Part shown: one piece after another, positions 52,999 to 61,735 of the stretch
Layout of the letters: every line of letters begins with the position of its first letter
Numbering within the stretch: position 1 is the first letter of the stretch
Translations under genes and position numbers: made by a program
The notes under the pieces: generated by a model
Told to the model about the DNA's origin: nothing
Databases searched by the model: none
Seen by the model: the letters and a program-made list of their open reading frames with translations, nothing else
Assembly (NCBI RefSeq): GCF_004016445.2
Contig: NZ_SADT02000001.1
Coordinates: 1,469,630-1,533,629, forward strand
Direction: 5' to 3'
DNA: 64,000 nt
From: Mesorhizobium sp. M2E.F.Ca.ET.219.01.1.1
Lineage (GTDB): Bacteria > Pseudomonadota > Alphaproteobacteria > Rhizobiales > Rhizobiaceae

Positions 52999-54467
52999 TG
53001 GCAAAAGCGATCATGCTGCAGGGCACCGGCTCGGATGTCGGCAAGACCGTGCTGGCGGCGGGCCTTTGCCGGGCCGCGAAGAATCGCGGCCTGAAAGTCC
53101 GGCCGTTCAAGCCGCAGAACATGTCGAACAATGCCGCCGTCGCCGACATTCCCGGCGAGGCCGGCGAAGGCGAGATCGGCCGTGGGCAATGGCTGCAGGC
53201 GCTGGCCTGCGGGGTGAGGCCGACCGTGCATATGAACCCGGTGCTGCTCAAGCCGCAGAGCGATATCGGCTCGCAAGTGGTGGTGCACGGCAAGGTCTAT
53301 GGCGAGGCGCGGGCGCGCGACTACCAGGCGATGAAAGCCGGACTGATGGACGCGGTGCTCGATTCCTGGGCCAAGGTTGGCGAGGGCGCCGACCTTGTCA
53401 TCGTCGAGGGCGCGGGCTCGCCGGCCGAGATCAATCTCCGCAGCCGAGACATCGCCAATATGGGTTTTGCGACGCGGGCCAATGTGCCGGTGATCCTTGT
53501 TGGCGACATCGATCGCGGCGGTGTCATTGCCTCCGTCGCCGGCACGCATCTTATCCTGCCGGAGGACGACCGGCGCATGATCGCCGGCTACCTCATCAAC
53601 AAGTTCCGTGGTGATGTCTCGTTGTTCGACGACGGCATCAAGGCGATCGAAAAGTTCACCGGCTGGCACTGCTTCGGCGTCGTACCGTGGCTGAAGGCAT
53701 CCGGCCGGTTGCCGTCCGAGGATTCCGTGGTGCTCGAACGCCTCGCGTCCGGCGAGAAACGGGCGCTGAAGGTGGCGGTGCCGATGCTGGCGCGCATCGC
53801 CAATTTCGACGACCTAGATCCGCTGAAAGCCGAGCCGCAGGTCGAGGTGGTGTTCGTGCCGCCGGGCAAGAGGTTGCCGGAGGATGCCGGGCTGGTGGTC
53901 ATTCCCGGCTCGAAGTCGACGATCGGCGATCTCATCAAATTCCGCGAGAATGGCTGGGACCGCGACCTTCTCGCCCACCGCAAGCGCGGCGGCCATGTCG
54001 TCGGTATCTGCGGCGGCTATCAGATGCTCGGTCGCATGGTCCGCGATCCTGACGGCATCGAAGGCAGCGTGACGGAGGCAGAGGGCCTTGGCCTGCTTGA
54101 CATCGAAACGGTAATGGAGCCGGAAAAGACGGTGCGCAATTCAACCGCGCAGTCGGTGCGGTTTGGCCTGCCGCTCGAAGGCTATGAAATCCATCTCGGC
54201 CGCACCACTGGTCCGGATACGGCGCGGCCGTCGACGATCCTCAACGGCGCCGAGGACGGCGCGATTTCCGCCGACGGTAAGGTGATCGGCACCTATCTGC
54301 ACGGGCTGTTTTCCGCCGACGCTTTTCGCGCCGCCTACCTAGCGAGCCTTGGTGTCAAGGGCGGCGGCATCGACTATCGAGCGGACGTCGAGAAGGCGCT
54401 GGACGAGGTCGCGGCCGAGCTGGAGCGGCATCTCGACTGCGACGCGATTTTTGGGCTGGCGCGATAG
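52998..54467 (+). CDS. cobQ: Cobyric acid synthase
   Basis: A 489-residue amidotransferase: the nucleotide loop GTGSDVGKTVLAAGL at the start, FKPQNMSNNAAV, and the GATase domain with nucleophile Cys in GICGGYQMLGRM and His in TYLHGLFS. It amidates adenosylcobyrinic acid diamide, a late step of B12 synthesis. Here it is separated from the other cob genes and fused in translation to a cupin gene, near corrinoid methyltransferases that need the product. Confidence 0.94.
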   Translation: MAKAIMLQGTGSDVGKTVLAAGLCRAAKNRGLKVRPFKPQNMSNNAAVADIPGEAGEGEIGRGQWLQALACGVRPTVHMNPVLLKPQSDIGSQVVVHGKVYGEARARDYQAMKAGLMDAVLDSWAKVGEGADLVIVEGAGSPAEINLRSRDIANMGFATRANVPVILVGDIDRGGVIASVAGTHLILPEDDRRMIAGYLINKFRGDVSLFDDGIKAIEKFTGWHCFGVVPWLKASGRLPSEDSVVLERLASGEKRALKVAVPMLARIANFDDLDPLKAEPQVEVVFVPPGKRLPEDAGLVVIPGSKSTIGDLIKFRENGWDRDLLAHRKRGGHVVGICGGYQMLGRMVRDPDGIEGSVTEAEGLGLLDIETVMEPEKTVRNSTAQSVRFGLPLEGYEIHLGRTTGPDTARPSTILNGAEDGAISADGKVIGTYLHGLFSADAFRAAYLASLGVKGGGIDYRADVEKALDEVAAELERHLDCDAIFGLAR

Positions 54468-54546
54468 GCCGGGTTCACCGCACGGAAGCTGGCTCGGGTA
54501 GCTGAGGGATCGCGTACCTTGGCGATTGGCTGAGCCGCCTATGCGG

Positions 54547-54727
54547 TCGTCATTCTATGGCGGAGCAAGGAGCGAAGCGACGCGCGCAGACCATAGAATC
54601 CATTCCGTTACCTGAAGGCGTTGGAGCCGTGCAGAATTCTGCTCCGTTGCGCCCTTCGATCGAGGTCACGGAATGGACCCTCGGGTCTACGCGTCCGCTT
54701 TGCTCCCGCTCCGCCCGTGGATGACGA
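54547..54727. repeat. Large palindromic intergenic element, copy B (181 bases)
   Basis: Ends are TCGTCAT and ATGACGA, centre GCAGAATTCTGC (54631-54642) exactly in the middle, with 'ccattccgtta'/'cacggaatgg' and 'gagcaaggagcgaagcgacg' on the left. It is the sister of 49724-49910 and lies between convergent cobQ and a small membrane-protein gene. The rest of this 423-base gap shows only a terminator. Confidence 0.75.
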
Positions 54728-54842
54728 AGTTGGAATGCTCTCGCTAGCCTCAAGCGCCGACGCTGGAGATTATCTTGTCGATGGCGCTCTGTCTCGTCGG
54801 ACATGGCGGAAGCCTAGCAGAACAAACTCGCAAGAATCAAAA

Positions 54843-54865
54843 GCGCCCGGCAGGGCCGGGCGCTC
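54843..54865 (-). terminator. Rho-independent terminator of the small membrane-protein gene
   Basis: AGCGCCCGGC (54843-54852) pairs with GCCGGGCGCT (54856-54865) around three bases; on the minus strand it is followed by TTTTGATTC. Confidence 0.85.
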
Positions 54866-54890
54866 CGAGTTGCCCGAGATCTGCGAATTT

Positions 54891-55061
54891 TCAAGCGCCG
54901 CGCATCAAGCAGCCGGCGGCGAGCACGATATAGGCGATGAGCATGATCCAAACGGGTGCAAGCGGAATGAATGCAAGAACGCCAAGCGCGGCGAGAAGGC
55001 CGATGACGGCGATGACCAACGAAATGATGAACACGATTTGGGTAGGCGCACTGAGATTCAT
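54891..55061 (-). CDS. Small membrane protein, 56 residues
   Basis: Two membrane helices (IVFIISLVIAVIGLLAALGVLAFI and VWIMLIAYIVLAAGCLM) with a short loop. ATG 55061 follows GGAGGGAC by six bases, and a strong terminator follows the stop. The pattern is common to small rhizobial envelope proteins of unknown role. Confidence 0.75.
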   Translation of the reverse strand: MNLSAPTQIVFIISLVIAVIGLLAALGVLAFIPLAPVWIMLIAYIVLAAGCLMRGA

Positions 55062-55112
55062 GTCTAGTCCCTCCAACATGATTCGCGCGCGCTTATTGTA
55101 CCAGTGGTGCGG

Positions 55113-55898
55113 TCACATACCAATTAGCTGGCGCAAGGGATTGGCCGGGTCGGCCAGCAGCTTCGCGGCGAGCGCCAGGCAGACGACCACCAGCAGCGGC
55201 TTGATCAGCCTGGCGCCGATGCGGATGGCAAGGCTGGCACCAACACGGGCGCCGATGAACTGCGCCACGCCCATCATCAGGCCGATCTTCCAGTCGATGA
55301 CGCCGACGGCGGCGAAGACGACGAAGCCGCCGATGTTGGAGGCGAAATTGAGCAGCTTGGTGTGGGCGGTCGCCTTGAGCACGCCATAGCCGGCGAGGGT
55401 GACGAAGGCGAGCATGTAGAAGGAGCCGGCGCCGGGACCGAAGACACCGTCATAGAAGCCGACCAGCGGCGGGATGATCAACCCGAACAGGAACGCCGAC
55501 AGCCGCTCGGCGCGGTCGACGTCGTCCATGTTCGGCTTCAGCGCGAAGTAGAGCGCGATGGCGATCAGGAGCAGCGGCAGGATGGCGCGCAGGAAATCGC
55601 CTGGAACGACCGTCGCCAAAAGTGCGCCGACCGCGCCGCCGGCAAGCGCCAGCAGCGCCGACGGCAGCTGGCGGCGCAGGTCGACCTGGCCGTTGGCCGC
55701 ATAATGGATGGTGGCCGAACCGGAACCGAACATGCCCTGCAATTTGTTGGTGCCGAGGGCTGCGACCGGTGAAAAGCCGGCAAGCAGCAGCGCCGGGATC
55801 GTGATCAGCCCGCCGCCGCCGGCGATCGAGTCGACAAAGCCCGCGGCAAAAGCCGCGGCAATCAGGATGAGGGCGGTCTGCAGCGTAAGGTCGATCAT
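55113..55898 (-). CDS. TauE/SafE family sulfite exporter-like protein
   Basis: A 261-residue membrane protein with about eight helices and the family motif GFVDSIAGGGGLITIPALLLAGFSPVAALGTNKLQG near the N-terminus. Members move sulfite, sulfonates or similar anions out of the cell. No sulfur gene adjoins it, so the substrate is unknown. Confidence 0.87.
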   Translation of the reverse strand: MIDLTLQTALILIAAAFAAGFVDSIAGGGGLITIPALLLAGFSPVAALGTNKLQGMFGSGSATIHYAANGQVDLRRQLPSALLALAGGAVGALLATVVPGDFLRAILPLLLIAIALYFALKPNMDDVDRAERLSAFLFGLIIPPLVGFYDGVFGPGAGSFYMLAFVTLAGYGVLKATAHTKLLNFASNIGGFVVFAAVGVIDWKIGLMMGVAQFIGARVGASLAIRIGARLIKPLLVVVCLALAAKLLADPANPLRQLIGM

Positions 55899-56005
55899 CG
55901 GGAAGGGATGTTTGGAAGGAAACCGCAGCTTCCACCACGCTTGCCCCGTTTGCGCAAGAGCGATTCCAAGCTAACAATCTCGACTGAATCGGAAAGGGGA
56001 GCTTG

Positions 56006-56437
56006 ATGGCGATGGCGCTGCTCGACCAGATACGTTCGATCTTCGACGGTGACCCGGGTGTGCGCAAGGTGGCGGACGATCCGGTGCTGTCGGCGGAGCT
56101 TTTGATGCTGTTCCGCATGATCCTGGCCGACGGTACGGTTTCGGAGAGCGAGATGGTTGTCTTCCGCCACATCTGCAAGGAAGCCTTCGGCATCCCCGAA
56201 ACCTCGATCGACAGCGTCATCGAATATCTCAACGACTATGGCTACGAAACCAACGGCTCGCAGGCGATCGCCCTGTTTCGCGATCTCGATGTCGAGCGCC
56301 GGAAACTGCTTGCGCGCCATATGGCCGAGATCGCCAAGGCCGATTCCAAACTGGCGGAGAGTGAGGTGAAGCTTCTGCGCCGCACGCTCGACCTGCTCGA
56401 TATCAGCCCTGTCGATTTGGTGAAGCCGGAGAAATAG
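56006..56437 (+). CDS. TerB-like (tellurite resistance family) protein
   Basis: A 143-residue helical protein with AELLMLFRMILADGTVSESEMVVF and KADSKLAESEVKLLRRTLDLL, typical of TerB-like helical proteins. The family binds metal or membranes; a tellurite role is not implied. ATG 56006 follows AAGGGGAG. It is convergent with the ABC ATPase gene. Confidence 0.8.
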   Translation: MAMALLDQIRSIFDGDPGVRKVADDPVLSAELLMLFRMILADGTVSESEMVVFRHICKEAFGIPETSIDSVIEYLNDYGYETNGSQAIALFRDLDVERRKLLARHMAEIAKADSKLAESEVKLLRRTLDLLDISPVDLVKPEK

Positions 56438-56461
56438 CCAGCCCGGCCGGGTACCGGCTGC

Positions 56462-58084
56462 TTAGCCTTGTTCCTGCATTTTGCGCGCGATCGCGCGGTG
56501 TAGGTCGGGGGCCGCCGCCACCAGCGCCTGCGCCGCGTCGGAGCGCGGATGGTCGAGCACGTCGGCGGTCCGGCCGCGTTCGACGATCTTGCCCTCATGC
56601 ATGACCAGCACCTCGTCCGCCATGGCGCGGGCGACCGTCAGGTCATGGGTGATGAAGAGATAGGCGATGCCGAGCTTCTGATTGAGCTCGGCGAAAAGGT
56701 CGAGGATCTGGGCGCGGATCGAGACATCGAGGGCCGAGACCGGCTCGTCGGCGACCACCAGCTTCGGGCGGGTGATGATGGCGCGGGCGATCGACAGGCG
56801 CTGGCGCTGGCCACCCGAGAATTCATGCGGGTATTTGTCCATGTCGCGCGGACCGAGCCCGACTTCATCGAGCGCATGCGCGACCATCTCGCGCCGCTCG
56901 GCCTGCGTCGGCTGTTTTTCCAGAAGATGCAGCGGCTCGGCGACCAGCTTCTCCACCTTCTGGCGCGGATCGAAGGAGCCGTAGGGGTCCTGGAACACGA
57001 CCTGCATGTCGCGCCGGGCCGGCTTCAGCTCGGCTTCCGCTTTTCCGGTGATGGCCTCGCCGCGAAAGCGGATCGTGCCGGCCGTCGGCTTGTCCAAGGC
57101 GAGGATCATGCGGGCAAGGGTGGACTTGCCGCAGCCCGAGCGGCCTACAAGCGCCACCGATTGCGCCGGTTCGATGGTGAGCGAGACATCGTCGACGGCG
57201 CGGATCGGCTCTGCCGGCCGGAACAGGGATTTGCGCCGTCCCGGATAGTCCCGGCTGACGCCTTCGACGTCGAGCAAGGGCTTTGCCGATCCGGCAAGGT
57301 GCTGTTTCGGCCGCGCCGGCACATGCATGGAGGCCAGCGCCAACTCGCGCGTGTAGGGATGCTGCTGCTCGGACAGCGTGCGCGCCGTGTCACCGGCCTC
57401 CGTCACCTCGCCATGGCGCAGGATCGTCAGGCGATCGGCCATCTCGGTGACGACCGCGAGATCGTGCGAGATCAGCAGCAGGCCCATGCGGTTCTCGCGG
57501 ACCAGATCGCGCAACAGGTCGAGGATCTGCGCCTGCAGCACCACGTCGAGCGCCGTCGTCGGCTCGTCGGCGATCAGCAGCTTCGGCTTCAGCGCGCAGG
57601 CGATCGCGATGACGACGCGCTGGCGCTGGCCGCCGGACAGTTCGTGCGGATAGCGCGATAGCGGGAATTTGGCTTCCGGCAGCCCGACGCGGTCGAGGAT
57701 TTTTCGCGCGCGGTCCTCGGCTTCGGCGCGGCCCGCCTTGGTGTGCCAGCGAATGCCTTCGGCCACTTGTTCGCCGATCGTCTTGACCGGGTTGAGCGCC
57801 GTCATCGGTTCCTGGAAAACCATGCCGATATCGTCGCCGCGCAAGGCGCACATCTGGTCCTCGGTGGCGCCGAGGATGTCGATGCCGTCGAAGGCGACGC
57901 GGCCTTCGGCGCGCGCCAGATGAGGGAGGAGCTGCATGATAGTCAGCGCCGTCATCGACTTGCCGGAGCCGGATTCGCCGACAAGGCCCACGACCTCGCC
58001 CGGCGAGACCGTCAGCTCGACGCCTTTCAGGATCGGCGTGGCGCCGATCGTCAGCGACAGGTTCTCGATTTCGAGCAGGCTCAT
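56462..58084 (-). CDS. Fused dipeptide-type ABC ATPase (DppD-DppF in one chain)
   Basis: A 540-residue protein with two ATPase domains. First: Walker A GESGSGKSMTAL, signature LSGGQRQRVVIA, Walker B LLIADEPTTALD. Second: GRSGCGKSTLARM, FSGGQRQRLSIA, LVVADEPVSALD. The OppC-type linker lies between. It powers the peptide or opine importer formed with the two permeases upstream in the operon and the binding protein at 60145. Its ATG overlaps the DppC stop by four bases. Confidence 0.92.
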   Translation of the reverse strand: MSLLEIENLSLTIGATPILKGVELTVSPGEVVGLVGESGSGKSMTALTIMQLLPHLARAEGRVAFDGIDILGATEDQMCALRGDDIGMVFQEPMTALNPVKTIGEQVAEGIRWHTKAGRAEAEDRARKILDRVGLPEAKFPLSRYPHELSGGQRQRVVIAIACALKPKLLIADEPTTALDVVLQAQILDLLRDLVRENRMGLLLISHDLAVVTEMADRLTILRHGEVTEAGDTARTLSEQQHPYTRELALASMHVPARPKQHLAGSAKPLLDVEGVSRDYPGRRKSLFRPAEPIRAVDDVSLTIEPAQSVALVGRSGCGKSTLARMILALDKPTAGTIRFRGEAITGKAEAELKPARRDMQVVFQDPYGSFDPRQKVEKLVAEPLHLLEKQPTQAERREMVAHALDEVGLGPRDMDKYPHEFSGGQRQRLSIARAIITRPKLVVADEPVSALDVSIRAQILDLFAELNQKLGIAYLFITHDLTVARAMADEVLVMHEGKIVERGRTADVLDHPRSDAAQALVAAAPDLHRAIARKMQEQG

Positions 58085-58950
58085 CGGCGCCGCCGCGATT
58101 TCGGATCGAGGATATCGGCGATGCCGTCGCCGAGCAGGTTCAGCCCAAGCACGGTGATGACGATCGCCATGCCAGGGAAGATCGCCATCCAGGGCGCGGT
58201 CACCATGCGCGTCTGGGCGTCGAACAGCATGCGGCCCCAGCTCGGCATCGGCGGCTGCGCGCCCAGGCCGACATAGGAAAGCCCGGCTTCGGCGAGGATG
58301 CCCAGCGCGAACTGGATGGTGCCTTGGACCAAGAGCAGCGTCGCGATGTTGGGCAGGATGTGCTCGATGCTGATGCGCGTCATGCCCTTGCCCGCGGCGC
58401 GCGCGGCGAGGATGAATTCGCGCGGCCAGATGGCCAACGCGCCCGCGCGGGCGACGCGGGCGAAAACCGGGATGTTGAAGATGCCGATGGCGATGATGGC
58501 GTTGACGGCGCCGGGGCCGAAGATCGCGGTGATCATGATTGCCGAGAGCAATGCCGGGAAGGCGAAGACGAGGTCGTTGAGGCGCATCAGCGCCTCGTCG
58601 GCCAGACCGCCGCGGGCGGCGGCGAAGGCGCCGAGCGGCACGCCGATGCCCATGCCGATGCCGACGGCGACCAGCGCGACTGCGATCGAATTGCGGGCGC
58701 CGACCATGATCATCGACAGGATGTCGCGGCCGAAATGGTCGGTGCCGAACCAGTGCGCCCAGGAGGGCGCCTGCGTCTTGTCGGCGATCACCAGCCTGGC
58801 GACGTCGTAAGGCGTCCAGAGGAAGGAGATGAGCGCGACGGCAACGATCAGCAGCGTGATGACCAGCCCGATCAGGAAGGAGCGGTTGCCGAGAGCCTTG
58901 GCGAGCACGCCGGCAAGCGTTTCCTCGGGCAAGTCGATACGCATGGTCAT
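58081..58950 (-). CDS. Oligopeptide-type ABC permease, DppC-like
   Basis: A 289-residue membrane protein with an N-terminal helix, FGTDHFGRDILSMIMVGARNS (OppC mark) and the EAA loop region ILAARAAGKGMTRISIEHILPNI. It overlaps both neighbours by four bases, so the three genes are translated together. Forms the channel with the DppB-like protein. Confidence 0.92.
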   Translation of the reverse strand: MTMRIDLPEETLAGVLAKALGNRSFLIGLVITLLIVAVALISFLWTPYDVARLVIADKTQAPSWAHWFGTDHFGRDILSMIMVGARNSIAVALVAVGIGMGIGVPLGAFAAARGGLADEALMRLNDLVFAFPALLSAIMITAIFGPGAVNAIIAIGIFNIPVFARVARAGALAIWPREFILAARAAGKGMTRISIEHILPNIATLLLVQGTIQFALGILAEAGLSYVGLGAQPPMPSWGRMLFDAQTRMVTAPWMAIFPGMAIVITVLGLNLLGDGIADILDPKSRRRR

Positions 58951-59894
58951 TGCCGGCCTCTAAGACGCGGGTCGACGATGGCGTAGGAGAAATCGACGAG
59001 GAGGTTGATCAGGATCACGGCGGCGACCAGAAGCATGACGATGCTTTCGACCACAATCAGGTCGCGCTGGGTGATGGCCTGGAAGATCAGCCGGCCGAGG
59101 CCAGGCAGGTAGAAGACATTCTCGATGATGATGGTGCCGGCAAGCAGGAAGGCGAATTGCAGGCCGAGGATGGTGAGCACCGGGATCATGGCGTTGCGCA
59201 GCGCGTGGCGCCACAGCACGGCGCGGTAGGGCAGGCCCTTGGCGCGCGCGGTGCGGATATAGTCCTCGTTAAGCACCTCGATCAGCGCCGAGCGGGCGAC
59301 GCGGCCCAGGATCGCCGCCTGCGGCAGCGCAAGAGCGATGGCCGGCAGGATCAGGGATTTCAACGCCGTCCAGATACCGGCGCCCCAGCCCGGAAAGCCG
59401 CCGGCCGGCACCAGCCGCAGCCAGACGGCGAAGAGGTAGATCAGCATCAGCGCGAACCAGAAATTCGGGACCGCGACGCCGAGCTGGGCGGCGCCCATAG
59501 CAAGCGTGTCGCCGGCGCGACCCTGGCGGCTCGCCGAGAACACGCCGACCGGAATGGCGATGATGGTCGAGAGCGCCAGCGCGATCAGCGCCAGCGGCAG
59601 GGAAACGGCAATGCGCTCGCGCACCAGCTCGATGACGGGCACCGAATAGGTGTAGGAGCGGCCGAAATCGAGGCTGAGCAGCCCTGCCACCCAGTGCAGG
59701 TAGCGCAGCAGCAGCGGCGCGTTCAGCCCCATCTGGTTGCGCAGCACCTCGACCTGGTCGGCGCTGGCATTCAGGCCCAGCATCAGCCGTGCCGGATCGC
59801 CGGGCAGGATCTCCATGACCGCGAAGACGACCATCGAGGCCAGCACCAGGGTGAGGGCCGCGATGATGAGGCGTTTGAGGAGATAGGCGGTCAT
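58947..59894 (-). CDS. Oligopeptide-type ABC permease, DppB-like
   Basis: A 315-residue membrane protein with the OppB family N-terminus (YLLKRLIIAALTLVLASMVVFAVMEILPGDPA) and the EAA loop region YIRTARAKGLPYRAVLWRHALRNAMIP. ATG 59894 is used; a longer start would add about 13 unrelated residues. It follows the binding-protein gene across a 48-base-arm inverted repeat. Confidence 0.92.
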   Translation of the reverse strand: MTAYLLKRLIIAALTLVLASMVVFAVMEILPGDPARLMLGLNASADQVEVLRNQMGLNAPLLLRYLHWVAGLLSLDFGRSYTYSVPVIELVRERIAVSLPLALIALALSTIIAIPVGVFSASRQGRAGDTLAMGAAQLGVAVPNFWFALMLIYLFAVWLRLVPAGGFPGWGAGIWTALKSLILPAIALALPQAAILGRVARSALIEVLNEDYIRTARAKGLPYRAVLWRHALRNAMIPVLTILGLQFAFLLAGTIIIENVFYLPGLGRLIFQAITQRDLIVVESIVMLLVAAVILINLLVDFSYAIVDPRLRGRQ

Positions 59895-59947
59895 TTCGGA
59901 ATGGCTTGGTTGCCGGGTACAGAGACTGGGCAAGGATGGCGTTCTGG

Positions 59948-60110
59948 CGCCCCCCTCTCTGGCCTGCCGGCCATCTCCCCCTCAAGGGGGGAGATCAGCA
60001 GTTTCTGCGCCGGTGGCACCAACGCGGTACAGGTAATTGGCGAAAGCAGAGAAGAGAGCGCAATCTCCCCCCTTGAGGGGGAGATGCCCGGCAGGGCAGA
60101 GAGGGGGGCG
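59948..60110. repeat. Long inverted repeat (48-base arms) inside the ABC operon
   Basis: Arm 59948-59995 (starts CGCCCCCCTCTCTGGCC, ends CTCAAGGGGGGAGAT) and arm 60063-60110 are reverse complements with two mismatches, around a 67-base spacer. Each arm has its own short hairpin (ATCTCCCCCT..AGGGGGGAGAT). It sits between the binding-protein and permease genes. Confidence 0.85.
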
Positions 60111-60144
60111 ACGGAGCGCAACGTTTGCCCTTGGCCGACAGACC

Positions 60145-61626
60145 TCACTCGCTCCACTTCACCTTGGTCAGATCATCCGCCTCGATCGGCCAGTTCGTCC
60201 ACATGCCCTGCAGCTTGGCGTCCCAGACGCCGATCTTCGGCAGCTCGAACAGGTAGACGGCAGGCACGTCGTGCGCGAGAATCTTCTGCGCCTCGTCCAG
60301 CAGTTCCAGCCTCTTATCCTTGTCGACCGTGGTGCCGAGCTGCTTGATGAGACCGTTGAACTTTGGATTGTCATACTGGAAATAGTAGCCGGGCCGCGAA
60401 TAGATATCGATGTCGTTTGGCTCGACATGGGAAACGATCGTCAGGTCGTAGTCCTTGTTGGTGAAGACCTGGCTCAGCCACTCCGCCCATTCGACCGGAA
60501 TGATCTGCAGATCGACCCCGATCTCCTTCAGTTGGGACTGAATCACCTGGCCGCCGTCGCGTGCGTAAGGTACGGGCGGCAGCTTGATCGTGGCCGAGAA
60601 GCCGTTCTCCAGCCCCGCTTCCTTCAGATACGCCTTGGCCTTGGCGATGTCGTGCGGATAGACGCCGGTGAGATCGATATAGCCCGCGTCGCCTGGCGAG
60701 AAATGAGAGCCGATCGGCTTTCCAAGACCGTTCGAGGCGGCTGCGATGATGGCGCTACGATCGATCGCGGAGGCGAGCGCCTGCCGCACCGCCAACTTGT
60801 CGAATGGCGGCTTCTTGTTGTTGATGGACAGGATCGTCTCGCCCTCGGTCGCGCCGATCACGACGCTGAAGCGCGGATCGGACTGGACCTGCCCGAGCGC
60901 GTCTTGTGCTGGCATGTTGGCGAAAGCCTGGATGTCGCCCGAGAGCAAGGCGGGAACAGCGGCGGCGGCGTCGGGAACGATGCGGAATGTCGCCTTGTCG
61001 AGCGCGGCGGGCGTACCCCAGTAGTCCGGGTTCTTGACGAGCGTGATCTCGGAAGCCTTGGCCCAGTGATCGAGCTTGAACGGACCGGTGCCGATCGGCT
61101 TGTCCTTGTTGCCGTCGGCCGATCCCTTCCCCACGATCACCGCCGCAACCTGGCCCATGTCGTAGAGGAAATTGCCCTGCGGGCCGTCGAGGGTGACCTT
61201 GGCCGTCGCCGGATCGACCGCCGTGACATCGGTGATGTGCGCAAACAGCGGCTTTTGCGGATTGAGCGAATCCTTGGCGCGCGCCCGGTCCAGCGAGAAT
61301 TTCACGTCGTCGGCGCTGAAGGCCGAGCCATCGTGGAACTTCACGCCGGAATGCAGCTTGAACGTGTAGACCTTGCCGTCGTCGGAGACGGTCCAGCTCT
61401 CGGCGAGCCCGGGCTGAACCTGGCCGTTATCGTCGATGCGAGTCAGCCCTTCAAAGACATTGGCATAGGTGATTTCGCCGATGGCCGCGGCCGCGCCGGC
61501 GGTCGGATCGAGATGCGGCGGCTCGAGCACGATGCCGAGCGTGAGGTCGGTGCGCGCGGCAAAGGCCGACGTGGCGGCGGCAAGCGACAGCGTAGCCGCG
61601 GCCAGGGTGGTCTTCCACAGTTTCAT
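60145..61626 (-). CDS. Family 5 ABC substrate-binding protein (peptide/opine type)
   Basis: A 493-residue periplasmic protein with a signal peptide (MKLWKTTLAAATLSLAAATSAFA) and the SBP_bac_5 marks TLGIVLEPPHLDPTAGAAAAIGEITYANVFEGLTRID and GLAESWTVSDDGKVYTFKLHSGVKFHDGSAF. It is first in the operon 60145-56462. Ligand unknown: peptides, glutathione, opines or nickel are all handled by this family. Confidence 0.92.
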   Translation of the reverse strand: MKLWKTTLAAATLSLAAATSAFAARTDLTLGIVLEPPHLDPTAGAAAAIGEITYANVFEGLTRIDDNGQVQPGLAESWTVSDDGKVYTFKLHSGVKFHDGSAFSADDVKFSLDRARAKDSLNPQKPLFAHITDVTAVDPATAKVTLDGPQGNFLYDMGQVAAVIVGKGSADGNKDKPIGTGPFKLDHWAKASEITLVKNPDYWGTPAALDKATFRIVPDAAAAVPALLSGDIQAFANMPAQDALGQVQSDPRFSVVIGATEGETILSINNKKPPFDKLAVRQALASAIDRSAIIAAASNGLGKPIGSHFSPGDAGYIDLTGVYPHDIAKAKAYLKEAGLENGFSATIKLPPVPYARDGGQVIQSQLKEIGVDLQIIPVEWAEWLSQVFTNKDYDLTIVSHVEPNDIDIYSRPGYYFQYDNPKFNGLIKQLGTTVDKDKRLELLDEAQKILAHDVPAVYLFELPKIGVWDAKLQGMWTNWPIEADDLTKVKWSE

Positions 61627-61735
61627 CGCTGAACTCCCATTGCTTGCTCAAGCCGGCGGATAGAAGCGTGATTTCGCGTGCGAGTAAATTGCGTTTCGTG
61701 CTGCCGGGCGGCGCCGGACGGAATGTTTTTACCTG

